From CAYLHS01 sp964383535 (GTDB lineage Bacteria > Actinomycetota > Acidimicrobiia > Spongiisociales > UBA4744): a stretch of DNA of 18,967 nucleotides. Under the pieces are notes generated by a model. The model ran no database searches. It was not told the DNA's origin and was given only the letters and a program-made list of their open reading frames with translations. A program made the position numbers and the translations under genes. Every line of letters starts with the position of its first letter. Within the stretch, counting starts at the first letter, position 1. The DNA lies in assembly GCA_964383535.1 (NCBI GenBank), contig CAYLHS010000044.1:1-18967 (forward strand), given 5' to 3'. Of the stretch, positions 7,651 to 14,637 are shown in pieces.

Positions 7651-8742
7651 ATGCGCATCCCTGATTACCTGGGCGGTGGCCTGGTCAACTTGGCAGCAGA
7701 GCTCGAGCAGCGACTGACGGGTCGGTCCCCTTCACCGGCACTCCACCCCCATCTCGCCTCCCGCATCCCCGACGCCGACAGCTACGTGCTCGTGTTGATC
7801 GACGGACTTGGAGACCACCAACTCGGCCATCCGGACGCCGTTCCGCTTCGTGATTCACGCGTCGCAGCACTGGACGCGTCGTTCTCTACCCAGACGACCG
7901 TGAACACCTCGACACTTGCCACGGGACTCCCCCCGTCACAACACGGAGTGATCTCCTACCAGCTTCGGCTCGGCACGAGAGTGCTCAACACCATCTACTG
8001 GTTCACCGAGGACGGAACGACGTCGCTCGAGGATCCGACCCGCTTCCTCCCGTCCCCCAACCTCGCCGAACGCCTCGCGGCAGCCCGATGTCGGGTCGTG
8101 GCGACCGAGCCAAGCGCGTTCGTGGGAAGCCCGCTCGACCGGATGCTGTTCAGGGGCGCGACGGTCCAAGGTACGACCAGCGATGCGGAGGGGATCGAAC
8201 TCGCCCTCGGCGCCTCCAGAATGCCCGGAACGCTGGTCCTCTTGTACCTCCCTCATGTCGACGCGGCCGCCCATGCAGCGGGTCAGGAGTCCGACCTCTA
8301 CGCCGACGCGATACGGCAGATCGCCGAAACATGGGAACGTTTGATCAGCAGCCTCCCCAACGGCGTCGCAGTAGTCGGTACCGCCGACCATGGCCACGTC
8401 GACATCGCCGCACGCAACCGCATCGCGCTTCCCCACAGTGAGACGCTCATCTTCTCGGGCGACAATCGGGTCGTGTACGTGAGCGGATCGCCCGCGGAAG
8501 CGATCTCCCTCGCCGAATCCCTCCCGGCCACATGGGTGCCGGTCGAGGACGCCGAGGGCCTGTGGGGACCAGCCCCTCTTCACGAGGAGTTCGCTGAGCG
8601 TCTTCCCGACGGACTGCTCTTCGCCGATGAAGGGTATGCACTGGTGCCGGCCGGGACGGTCGACGAGATGGTCGGTCATCACGGTGGCGTGACCGAAGCC
8701 GAACTCAGAGTGCCAATTCTCGTTTCTGGTTCGGGCACCTAG
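7651..8742 (+). CDS. Alkaline-phosphatase-superfamily phosphodiesterase (nucleotide pyrophosphatase type)
   Basis: This is a two-metal phosphohydrolase of the type I phosphodiesterase/nucleotide pyrophosphatase family. The metal and catalytic motifs are in the expected order: LIDGLGD with Asp51, a Thr-rich nucleophile region before TGLPPSQHG (Thr82 by spacing to that motif), LPHVDAAAH, TADHGH and GHHGG. The length of 363 residues is usual. I see no signal peptide, so it is probably cytoplasmic, although many relatives are exported. Its stop is 9 nt before the start of an M20 peptidase gene, so the two are probably co-translated. Possible substrates include nucleotides, sugar phosphates and phospholipid head groups. 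The sequence does not say which. Confidence 0.93.
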   Translation: MRIPDYLGGGLVNLAAELEQRLTGRSPSPALHPHLASRIPDADSYVLVLIDGLGDHQLGHPDAVPLRDSRVAALDASFSTQTTVNTSTLATGLPPSQHGVISYQLRLGTRVLNTIYWFTEDGTTSLEDPTRFLPSPNLAERLAAARCRVVATEPSAFVGSPLDRMLFRGATVQGTTSDAEGIELALGASRMPGTLVLLYLPHVDAAAHAAGQESDLYADAIRQIAETWERLISSLPNGVAVVGTADHGHVDIAARNRIALPHSETLIFSGDNRVVYVSGSPAEAISLAESLPATWVPVEDAEGLWGPAPLHEEFAERLPDGLLFADEGYALVPAGTVDEMVGHHGGVTEAELRVPILVSGSGT

Positions 8743-8751
8743 TCTCTGCGT

Positions 8752-10083
8752 ATGGCACACGAACATCTCAAAGAAGCAGTCGATTCCCATTTCGAGACCA
8801 TCCGCAGCGAACTGGAGCACCTCGCCGCGATCCCGTCGGTGAGCGCGGCCGGATTCGATCCGGAAGGCGTTCGCGAGTCGGCCGAGTACGTCGCGAGCCT
8901 CCTTCGGAGGGTCGGTTTCCCGGAGGTGCGGATGCTCGAGCTTCACGGTGCCCATCCTGCGGTATACGCCAGCTACCCCGCACCCGAGGGCGCGCCAACG
9001 GTCCTCCTCTATGCGCACCACGACGTCCAGCCTGTGGGCGATGGGTGGAGTTCGCCACCGTTCGAGCCGATAGAACGCAACGGCCGTGTCTACGCACGCG
9101 GCATCGCCGACGACAAGTCGGGTGTGCTGATGCACGCCGGGGCAATGCTCGCCCATGGAGGGACTCCTCCTGTGGGAGTCAAGGTCATCATCGAGGGCGA
9201 GGAAGAGATCGGGTCACTTCACCTCGCAGACTTCCTCGACGCACACAAAGAGCTGTTCACGGCGGACGTGATCGTCATCGGCGACTCCGGCAACTGGAAA
9301 GTGGGAGTACCCGCCCTCACGACCTCCTTGCGGGGCCTCGTCGACTGCGTCATCGAGGTGCGAACAGCCGACCGCGCTCTCCACAGCGGCGAATTCGGTG
9401 GGCCGATGCCCGATGCGCTGACGGTACTCAGTCGAGTACTCGCATCGCTGCACAACGAGGACGGTACGGTGGCGATTTCGGGGCTCGTCTCGTCGGACGA
9501 CGCCGATCCTCTCGACCTCACCGAGGCAGAGTTCCGTTCACAGACCGGCGCGGTCGATTCGCTCGAGATGATCGCTCGCGGGGGCTTGACAGCGCGCCTT
9601 TGGACGATGCCTGCCGTGTCCGTGCTCGCGATCGACGCGCCCCCTGTCGACCAGGCGATCAACGCGCTCGTTCCCACGGCGCGCGCGAAGGTGAGCCTCA
9701 GGCTGGCACCGGGCCAAGACCCGGCTGCCGCGATGGACGCCCTGGTCGACCATCTGAAAGCACATGTGCCCTGGGGAGCTGAGGCCACCTTCAGTCGGGG
9801 TGCGTCCGGTCAGGCGTTCTCTCTCGCTACAGAGGGGCCGCGCTTCGACACTTTCCGCGCCGCAATGCGAGAGGCGTGGGGAAGGGACCCGGTCAACATG
9901 GGAGTGGGCGGATCGATCCCGTTCGTCGCTGCATTCTCGGAGGCCTACCCAGATGCAACGATCGTGCTCACCGGCGTGCAGGAGCCGGAAAGCCGCATCC
10001 ACGCTGCCGACGAGAGCCTTGATCTCGAGGAGCTACGGCGAGCGGTGCTTGCGGAAGCGATCGTGCTTCAAGAGTTGACGTAG
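8752..10083 (+). CDS. M20-family metallopeptidase (dipeptidase)
   Basis: This is a di-zinc exopeptidase of the M20 family, related to dipeptidases such as PepV and carnosinase. The metal site is complete: YAHHDVQP gives a ligand His89 and catalytic Asp91, GIADDKSG gives the bridging Asp, EGEEEIGS gives the catalytic and ligand Glu, GDSGNW gives a ligand Asp, and HAADE near the C terminus gives the last His. A dimerisation domain sits in the middle (HSGEFGGPMPDAL). The length of 443 residues is normal and there is no signal peptide. It follows the phosphodiesterase by 9 nt, which implies one transcript. Exact substrate preference cannot be told. The downstream gap of about 120 bp faces the convergent trmL gene. 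Confidence 0.95.
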   Translation: MAHEHLKEAVDSHFETIRSELEHLAAIPSVSAAGFDPEGVRESAEYVASLLRRVGFPEVRMLELHGAHPAVYASYPAPEGAPTVLLYAHHDVQPVGDGWSSPPFEPIERNGRVYARGIADDKSGVLMHAGAMLAHGGTPPVGVKVIIEGEEEIGSLHLADFLDAHKELFTADVIVIGDSGNWKVGVPALTTSLRGLVDCVIEVRTADRALHSGEFGGPMPDALTVLSRVLASLHNEDGTVAISGLVSSDDADPLDLTEAEFRSQTGAVDSLEMIARGGLTARLWTMPAVSVLAIDAPPVDQAINALVPTARAKVSLRLAPGQDPAAAMDALVDHLKAHVPWGAEATFSRGASGQAFSLATEGPRFDTFRAAMREAWGRDPVNMGVGGSIPFVAAFSEAYPDATIVLTGVQEPESRIHAADESLDLEELRRAVLAEAIVLQELT

Positions 10084-10204
10084 GCGAGCCAGTCGCAGTT
10101 CTCGCTAGGAGCGCGACACGCCGGGCCATGAGACCGCTTTGCGACACTCCTACCGCAAACCAGTGACTGACAACTGACGACCCCTCAGCGGCTCAGATGC
10201 AGCG

Positions 10205-10663
10205 CTATACCGCTCCAGGGAACCCCCAACGACGCCACACCTCATACACGACGATCGACACGGCATTGGCGAGATTCAGGCTCCGCCGGTCTGGAAGCAT
10301 AGGAATCCTGAGCACCTCGTCTGCGGATGCGAGCACACCGTCAGGCAGGCCGACCGATTCGGGTCCGAACAGCAGCGCGTCCCTCTGGTCATATGTCAGG
10401 TCCGTGTAGCGAGTCGTTCCAACACCCGAGAACGCGACGACGCGGCCCGGCCTGACGTCGGCGAAGAAGCTCTCGAGATCGGGATGGACCGCCACGTTCG
10501 CCCAGTCCCGGTAGTCGAGGCCCGCTCTTCGGAGGCGGGGTTCATCCAGACTGAACCCGAGCGGCTCGATCAAATGCAGCCGGACTCCCGTCACGGCGCT
10601 GAGGCGCATCAGGTTCCCTGTGTTCTGAGGAATCTCGGGTCGGTACAGGACAACGTCGATCAT
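10205..10663 (-). CDS. trmL: tRNA (cytidine(34)-2'-O)-methyltransferase TrmL
   Basis: TrmL is a small SPOUT-fold enzyme that methylates the 2'-hydroxyl of the wobble nucleotide (position 34) of certain leucine tRNAs, using S-adenosylmethionine. The protein follows E. coli TrmL (YibK) through its length: LYRPEIPQNTGNLMRL, RLRRAGLDYRDW, FGPESVGLP and the knot segment IPMLPDRRSLNLANAVSIVV. At 152 residues it is a stand-alone catalytic domain, as expected. Its ATG overlaps the TGA of nucS by one base (TGATG at 10661-10665), so the two are translationally coupled. It converges with the M20 peptidase gene. Confidence 0.96.
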   Translation of the reverse strand: MIDVVLYRPEIPQNTGNLMRLSAVTGVRLHLIEPLGFSLDEPRLRRAGLDYRDWANVAVHPDLESFFADVRPGRVVAFSGVGTTRYTDLTYDQRDALLFGPESVGLPDGVLASADEVLRIPMLPDRRSLNLANAVSIVVYEVWRRWGFPGAV

Positions 10664-11322
10664 CAGAACAGCGTCGGTCGGTCCGACTCCAGGCCGCGCA
10701 GCTCGTCGTAGTCGACCTCCACGATGCCAATTCCTCTCGATTCGGCGAGCACCCGTGCCTGCGGTTTCACGGCCTGCGCGACGAAGATCCCACGAACCGA
10801 TCCCAGCCTGGGATCTTCTCGAAGCCGCTCGAGGTATCGGGTGAGCTGCTCGACCCCGTCGATCTCACCCCGACGCTTGATCTCCACCGCGACGGCGTTG
10901 CCGTCACTGTCCGAACAAAGCAGATCGACCGGGCCGATGTCGGTTGGATACTCGCGGCGAATCAGCGCGAGACCTTCCTCCAGCGCCCACGGTCGCTCGG
11001 CAAGTAGCACCTGGAGATGGCGCTCGACACCGTCCTTCTCCAGACCCGGATCCTCGCCCATCTCATGCACGGTGTCCGAGAGCACCCTCTCGAGGGTGAT
11101 CGTCAAGCGCTCACCTTTCGGGTTCGTGACGACCCATGTGTCCGCACTTTCGTCGAGGTGGTTCGGCGCGTTCATCCAGTTGAGCGGCTTGTAAGCGCCC
11201 CCATCGGCGTGAATCGCCACACAGCCATCAGCCTTGACCATGATGAGCCGCACTGCAGACGGGAGATGTGCGGTGAGACGCCCCTCGTAGTCAACGCTGC
11301 ATCGCGCGATCATCAACCGCAT
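10663..11322 (-). CDS. nucS: Mismatch-specific endonuclease NucS
   Basis: NucS (EndoMS) carries out non-canonical mismatch repair in Actinomycetota and some archaea that lack MutS and MutL. It cuts both strands at certain mismatches. The protein aligns throughout with mycobacterial NucS: MRLMIARCSVDYEGRL at the start, ADGGAYKPLNWMN, and the catalytic block IGPVDLLC then AVEIKRRGEIDG. The nuclease residues are Asp133, Glu147 and Lys149. The C-terminal tail RPTLF is in the place where the sliding-clamp binding motif sits. At 219 residues it is complete. It lies 54 nt downstream of a small lipoprotein gene and overlaps trmL by one base. With whiB it is the best evidence for an actinobacterial host. 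Confidence 0.97.
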   Translation of the reverse strand: MRLMIARCSVDYEGRLTAHLPSAVRLIMVKADGCVAIHADGGAYKPLNWMNAPNHLDESADTWVVTNPKGERLTITLERVLSDTVHEMGEDPGLEKDGVERHLQVLLAERPWALEEGLALIRREYPTDIGPVDLLCSDSDGNAVAVEIKRRGEIDGVEQLTRYLERLREDPRLGSVRGIFVAQAVKPQARVLAESRGIGIVEVDYDELRGLESDRPTLF

Positions 11323-11376
11323 GGCCCGGCAGGGTAGTCGGGGCCCGCGCGTCAGCTCCCTTCGGGAGCCAGGCTG

Positions 11377-11874
11377 TCAGTTGTTGCTCTGCTGCACGGA
11401 CACACAGACACCCTGCCCTCCACTCGTGGTGGTACAGGTCTGGACCGAGATGGCTGTTGTGTCAGATCCCCATGTCTGGTTCTGGATCCCGCCACCGCTC
11501 GAAGTGAAAGCGGTGTAGTCGTCGGGCTGAGCATCCACCCAGCTCTGAAGCGTGGCAACGATGTCGTCGAAGTTCGCATCCGGGTACTCGACCATCACAG
11601 TGGCTCCGCTGTCGGCCTCAATCGAACTGACCACGTTGCCGCCAGATGGAAGATCGACGTCAATCGAATCGGGAATCTCTCCTCCTCCGAAGGTCGCTGA
11701 TCCTTGGTCCGTCTGTACCTGGACCGTTCCTCCGTTGTTTGAGATATCGACATTCGCGTCACCACCGCTTGCATTCTCGATGGCCTTCTCAGTCACCTTC
11801 TCGGCGGCCTTGGCACACCCTGTAACCGACAGCATCAGTATCACTGCCAGCCCAATCGACATTGCCTTTCTCAT
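11377..11874 (-). CDS. Small secreted lipoprotein of unknown function
   Basis: The frame is open much further upstream, but the real start is the ATG at 11874. It follows a Shine-Dalgarno (GAGGGAGA, 11879-11886 on the minus strand) and opens a lipoprotein signal peptide: MRKAMSIG, a hydrophobic run, then a lipobox ending VTGC. The mature protein starts at that Cys and has a short helical stretch (AAEKVTEKAIENA). It continues into a Gly/Asp-rich, beta-prone region and a C-terminal segment with two cysteines (QTCTTTSGGQGVC) that could form a disulfide outside the cell. The protein is 165 residues long. The AEKxxEKAIE plus Gly-rich arrangement recalls small actinobacterial lipoproteins of unknown role. 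It precedes nucS by 54 nt and may share its transcript, although there is no functional link I can name. Confidence 0.8.
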   Translation of the reverse strand: MRKAMSIGLAVILMLSVTGCAKAAEKVTEKAIENASGGDANVDISNNGGTVQVQTDQGSATFGGGEIPDSIDVDLPSGGNVVSSIEADSGATVMVEYPDANFDDIVATLQSWVDAQPDDYTAFTSSGGGIQNQTWGSDTTAISVQTCTTTSGGQGVCVSVQQSNN

Positions 11875-12078
11875 CGTCTCTCCCTCGCTCCCGGCGATCC
11901 CCGGCCCTCGAATCACCCTACCAATCTCCACGCCAGGGCGTGACTCGGATCGGTGTTCGGAGCAACGGTTCGTGTACTCGGGCCGGTCATGTTCGGCAAG
12001 CCGGCAACATCTCGAACCTGTACGATGCACGCAGGTTGTCAATCGATCGTGCTTGCCGCGATCGTCGAAAGAGGTCAT

Positions 12079-12477
12079 ATGAAGTTTGACGCTATCGGGG
12101 TTGTCGTCACCGACATGCCGAGGGCTGTCGCGTTCTACCGTCTCCTCGGCCTGGAGTTTCCGCAGGATGTCGAGGCAGGCGGCCATGTCGAGACGGTACT
12201 TCCGGGCGGGATACGCCTGATGTTCGACTCTGAAGATGTCATGCGGAGCTTCAACGAGGAATGGACGCCACCGGCGAGGCCGGGTCCGATGAGCTTCGCC
12301 TTCTTGTGTGACCGACCGGGCGATGTCGACGCGGCGTTCGACAGACTCGTCGACCACGGCCACGAAGGGGTAGTTGCCCCGTTCGACGCGTTCTGGGGGC
12401 AGCGCTACGCGACGGTCCTCGATCCCGACGGCAACGCAGTGGATCTGTTCGCGCCACTCCCTGACCGCGAAGACTGA
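12079..12477 (+). CDS. VOC-superfamily (glyoxalase/bleomycin-resistance fold) protein
   Basis: This small protein has two betaalphabetabetabeta modules of the vicinal oxygen chelate fold, seen from IGVVVTDMPRAVAFYRLLGL at the start and YATVLDPDGNAVDLFAP at the end. The ATG at 12079 is chosen because AAAGAGG lies 4 nt upstream (12068-12074) and the protein then starts at the first strand. The open frame extends back to 11953, but that part does not look coding. It is 132 residues, typical for a single-domain member. The usual first metal ligand (His or Gln before the first strand) is Ala, and the last ligand position is Asp rather than Glu. It may therefore bind a ligand rather than act as a classical metal-dependent glyoxalase; this is inference. 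It diverges from the lipoprotein gene across about 200 bp. Confidence 0.88.
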   Translation: MKFDAIGVVVTDMPRAVAFYRLLGLEFPQDVEAGGHVETVLPGGIRLMFDSEDVMRSFNEEWTPPARPGPMSFAFLCDRPGDVDAAFDRLVDHGHEGVVAPFDAFWGQRYATVLDPDGNAVDLFAPLPDRED

Positions 12478-12494
12478 GCCGACGCGGCGTCGGC
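12478..12494 (+). terminator. GC-rich stem-loop directly after the VOC gene
   Basis: GCCGAC (12478-12483) pairs with GTCGGC (12489-12494) around a 5-nt loop, starting at the base after the stop codon. No T-run follows, which is common for terminators in GC-rich actinobacteria. It may end the transcript or protect its 3' end. Confidence 0.35.
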
Positions 12495-12614
12495 AACATC
12501 CTCTACAATGGCGGCGCAGAGAGTGCTGATGACCTCGCGAGAGAAACCGGAGCCTCGACCAGGGACGCGGCGGTCTGTCGACAGCCTTTCGAGCTCTTCG
12601 GCAAGGGCGAACGG

Positions 12615-12632
12615 CCCGGACGCACGTCCGGG
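12615..12632. repeat. Perfect 7-bp inverted repeat (hairpin)
   Basis: CCCGGAC (12615-12621) and GTCCGGG (12626-12632) flank a GCAC loop, with a possible further G-T pair outside. It is central in the gene-poor gap. It could be a small-RNA hairpin, a terminator without a T-run, or a binding site for a dimeric regulator. Confidence 0.4.
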
Positions 12633-12737
12633 TCGTCCCGCGCACGGAGACACGCTTCGCATCGGTCCAGTCCTCAGCCAACAGCCAGGAGGCCGCTTCT
12701 GGCACGCAGCAGCCGAACGCGCTGATCGTTGGTCGCG

Positions 12738-12765
12738 ATACGAGATACGGCGAGCGAAGCTCGCC
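12738..12765 (-). repeat. Dispersed-repeat copy: ATACGAG unit plus GGCGAGC-GAA-GCTCGCC hairpin
   Basis: ATACGAG (12738-12744) is followed by ATACGGC (12745-12751) and a 7-bp perfect hairpin with a GAA loop (GGCGAGC 12749-12755, GCTCGCC 12759-12765). The minus-strand reading gives a CGCTCGCC stretch followed by CGTATCTCGTAT. This is the same order seen at 3434-3467. The sequence after it (CCTGCAAGGTACG) also resembles 3514-3524 (GCCTGCAATACG). This shared order is the best evidence that the intergenic repeats are one family. Confidence 0.5.
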
Positions 12766-12790
12766 CTGCAAGGTACGCTGTCGTGCGAGT

Positions 12791-12799
12791 AAAGGAGGG
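12791..12799 (+). promoter_or_regulatory. Very strong ribosome binding site of the beta-propeller gene
   Basis: AAAGGAGGG lies 5 nt before the ATG at 12805 and is almost fully complementary to the 16S rRNA tail. It fixes the start and suggests efficient translation of the propeller-MoaD pair. Confidence 0.8.
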
Positions 12800-12804
12800 A
12801 GCCC

Positions 12805-13836
12805 ATGGTCGTCGCTGTCGGAACCGAAAAGGGTGCGTGGTTCTTCGACCCTGAGAAGCGTCACCTCGACGGTCCTGTCATGCCGGGTTGGAAAGTGACG
12901 GCTTTCACCGAGACCGCCGCGGGCAACTACCTTCTCGCAACAGGATCGAATTGGTTCGGTGCGTCGATCCACAGATCCCCCAATCTCATCGACTGGGTGC
13001 AGGCGGACGCGAGCCCTTCATGGCCCGAGGGCGGGGATCGGAGCCTGACACAGATCTGGACGTTCGCGCGACATGGGGGTCGTCTGTACGCGGGTGTCGA
13101 CCAGGCGGGCCTGTTCACAAGCGATGATGGTGGCGACTCCTGGCAGCCTGTAGACGGAATCAACGAGCACAGAACACGTGCCGCGTGGCAACCCGGGTTC
13201 GGCGGCCTCGCGTTGCACAGTGTCGTGATCGATCCCGACAACGCCGACCGCATCTGGATCGGAATCTCCGCTGCCGGCGTCTTCCGTTCGGAGGATGGTG
13301 GCACCACATGGACACCCGCAAACGCAGGAGTGACGAAGGCGGCGGCGTCCGAGGAGTTCGACGACATCGGCTACTGCGTGCACAAGATCGTGCTCGATCC
13401 CGACGACTCGAACCGGCTCTACCGACAAGATCATCGCGGGGTCTACCGATCCTCTGATGGGGGACGCAGCTGGGATCGCGCGGAGGACGGTCTGCCGAGC
13501 TCGTTTGGGTTCCCCATGGTGATCGACCGATCCGCGAAAGCGCTCTTCATCGTCCCTCTCGCAAGCGACGAACGCCGGCTCCCTGTAGATGGCCGGTTCC
13601 GGGTGTACCGATCGAAGAACCGATCCGACAGCTGGGAGGTGTCCGGAACGGGCCAGCCCGACGTACCCACCTACACACAAGTGCTGCGAGGCGCTATGGA
13701 CACGGACAACAACGGCGCAGTGGTCTACGGCACGACCGCAGGTTCGATCGGGCTCACGATGGACGGCGGGGACTCGTGGGAGACTCTGCCATGGACGCTT
13801 CCGCGCATCCTCGCGGTCAGCTTCCTGCCGGTCTGA
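12805..13836 (+). CDS. Asp-box (BNR-like) beta-propeller protein, cytoplasmic
   Basis: This 343-residue protein contains repeats of the sialidase/VPS10-type Asp-box, S-x-D-x-G-x-x-W. Clear copies are SDDGGDSW (about residue 106), SEDGGTTW (162) and SSDGGRSW (216). A degenerate SKNRSDSW is near 270 and MDGGDSW near 319. These boxes sit on turns between propeller blades, so the fold is a beta-propeller. The Asp-box alone does not show sialidase activity: I see no arginine triad or other glycosidase motif, and there is no signal peptide. The start is set by a very strong ribosome site. The TGA overlaps the ATG of a MoaD/ThiS-like gene by one base, so the two products are made together. I recall this pairing from other actinobacteria, and its function is unknown to me. 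Confidence 0.88.
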   Translation: MVVAVGTEKGAWFFDPEKRHLDGPVMPGWKVTAFTETAAGNYLLATGSNWFGASIHRSPNLIDWVQADASPSWPEGGDRSLTQIWTFARHGGRLYAGVDQAGLFTSDDGGDSWQPVDGINEHRTRAAWQPGFGGLALHSVVIDPDNADRIWIGISAAGVFRSEDGGTTWTPANAGVTKAAASEEFDDIGYCVHKIVLDPDDSNRLYRQDHRGVYRSSDGGRSWDRAEDGLPSSFGFPMVIDRSAKALFIVPLASDERRLPVDGRFRVYRSKNRSDSWEVSGTGQPDVPTYTQVLRGAMDTDNNGAVVYGTTAGSIGLTMDGGDSWETLPWTLPRILAVSFLPV

Positions 13837-14108
13837 TGGCGTCTGTCCAGGTGCGCCTCCCGTCGCTTCTCGAGCCGATCGCCGGAGTTCGGTCGTTGAC
13901 GGTCGAGGCGTCGACTGCGAAGGGTGCGATCTCGGCGCTTCTCGAGTCGCAACCGGGTCTCAAGGTGCACTTGTACGACGAGCGACTCCACCTCAGACCC
14001 CACGTTCGGTTGTTCTGGAACGACAGGGACTTCGCGTGGCTCGATGATGAGGTGGCCGCTCGAGACGGCGACGTCCTCACAGTCATGCAGGCCGTCTCCG
14101 GGGGGTAG
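13836..14108 (+). CDS. MoaD/ThiS-family ubiquitin-like protein ending in Gly-Gly
   Basis: This 90-residue protein has the beta-grasp fold pattern of the MoaD/ThiS sulfur carriers: VQVRLPSLLEPIAG, then SLTVEASTAKGAISALLESQPGL, then a WLDDEVAARDGDVLTVM block, ending AVSGG. The terminal Gly-Gly is the site that an E1-like enzyme adenylates and converts to a thiocarboxylate in this family. The frame is open from 13776, but the ATG at 13836 shares a base with the TGA of the propeller gene (TGATG) and starts right at the first strand, so it is the natural start. No E1-like, MoaE or ThiG gene is in the window. It may serve molybdopterin, thiamine or another sulfur transfer, or act with its propeller partner. 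Confidence 0.88.
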   Translation: MASVQVRLPSLLEPIAGVRSLTVEASTAKGAISALLESQPGLKVHLYDERLHLRPHVRLFWNDRDFAWLDDEVAARDGDVLTVMQAVSGG

Positions 14109-14114
14109 GGGCTT

Positions 14115-14129
14115 GGGCGACGTCCGCCC
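14115..14129 (+). terminator. Small stem-loop after the MoaD-like gene
   Basis: GGGCG (14115-14119) and CGCCC (14125-14129) pair around ACGTC, 6 nt after the stop of the MoaD-like gene and within the 77-bp convergent gap. The stem is short and lacks a T-run. Confidence 0.28.
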
Positions 14130-14185
14130 GCCGTTCTGGCGTGGCATCGGTCGACCGTGTCTACCCAACCCACGCAAGAACAGTG

Positions 14186-14578
14186 TCAGGTGACGTCGGG
14201 TGCCTTCGTTGGGAGCCGCAGGATGTAGAGACAGATTCCAACAGCGAGGAGTCCCAGGCCGATCCTGACACCTGCATGCTCGATCACCCAGACGATCGAG
14301 ATGGTGAACGTGACCGCGATCGCCGACAGCGCAACCGCCTTTGCCCTGGGACTGAATCCGAGACCTGCCCTCCAATCCCTGATCAGCGGGCCGAACAGCC
14401 GATGATGCACCAGCCACGTGTCGAAGCGCTCCGACGATCGGGCGAAGAAGAACCCGGCCAAGATGATCGGAAACGTGGTCGGGATGAGAGGCAGGATCGT
14501 GCCCACCGTTCCCAGCGCGAGAAAGAAGACGCCGAAAACGACATAGAGCGCTCGTACGAGACGGCTTCGGTGCACCAC
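14186..14578 (-). CDS. YbaN-like DUF454 inner-membrane protein
   Basis: This is a 130-residue membrane protein of the DUF454 (YbaN) family, whose role is not established. The family's hallmark is the first third: LGTVGTILPLIPTTFPIIL followed by GFFFARSSERFDTWL, then HHRLFGPLIRDW. Two further hydrophobic segments follow (AVALSAIAVTFTISIVWVI, and IGLGLLAVGICLYIL). The start is one of two adjacent GTG codons (14578 or 14575), with no strong ribosome site, so it is uncertain by one codon. The gene diverges from nhaA across 59 bp and converges with the MoaD-like gene. Confidence 0.9.
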   Translation of the reverse strand: MVHRSRLVRALYVVFGVFFLALGTVGTILPLIPTTFPIILAGFFFARSSERFDTWLVHHRLFGPLIRDWRAGLGFSPRAKAVALSAIAVTFTISIVWVIEHAGVRIGLGLLAVGICLYILRLPTKAPDVT

Positions 14579-14637
14579 CGGGCAACTCTATCCGAGCTCG
14601 CTCAGTACGTCCCGGCTCGGAGTATGAGGACTCGTCC

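Larger units (their letters stand above)
12478..12804. other. Gene-poor gap of 327 bp between the VOC and beta-propeller genes
   Basis: I find no convincing protein here. A 94-codon plus-strand frame (12508-12792) is open but Arg/Ser/Pro-rich and resembles no family. The gap holds the stem-loop after the VOC stop, a TACAAT that could be a -10 box (12504-12509), and a strong hairpin at 12615-12632. It also holds a dispersed-repeat copy with its own hairpin (12738-12765) and the ribosome site of the next gene. A small RNA is possible but unproven. It does not match the signatures of RNase P RNA, tmRNA or SRP RNA as I know them. Confidence 0.5.

Noticed and set aside
7936..9156. Minus-strand 406-codon frame
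   Set aside because: It lies opposite the phosphodiesterase and M20 peptidase genes, both of which have full catalytic motifs. The frame is a GC-rich antisense artefact.
10112..10175. Direct repeat GCGACAC and the run TGACTGACAACTGAC in the gap between the M20 and trmL genes
   Set aside because: The elements are short, do not form a good stem, and I found no convincing match elsewhere in the window.
12508..12792. 94-codon frame in the gene-poor gap
   Set aside because: Its composition is Arg/Ser/Pro-rich, it includes the repeat hairpin, and it has no ribosome site or domain.
11875..12972. Long minus-strand open frame in front of the lipoprotein
   Set aside because: It runs antisense to the VOC gene and into the propeller gene and is rich in Arg and Cys without any domain. 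The lipoprotein signal and ribosome site show that the gene begins at 11874.
12805..13836. Annotation of the propeller protein as a sialidase
   Set aside because: Asp-boxes occur in many propellers. I see no arginine triad, catalytic Tyr/Glu set or signal peptide.
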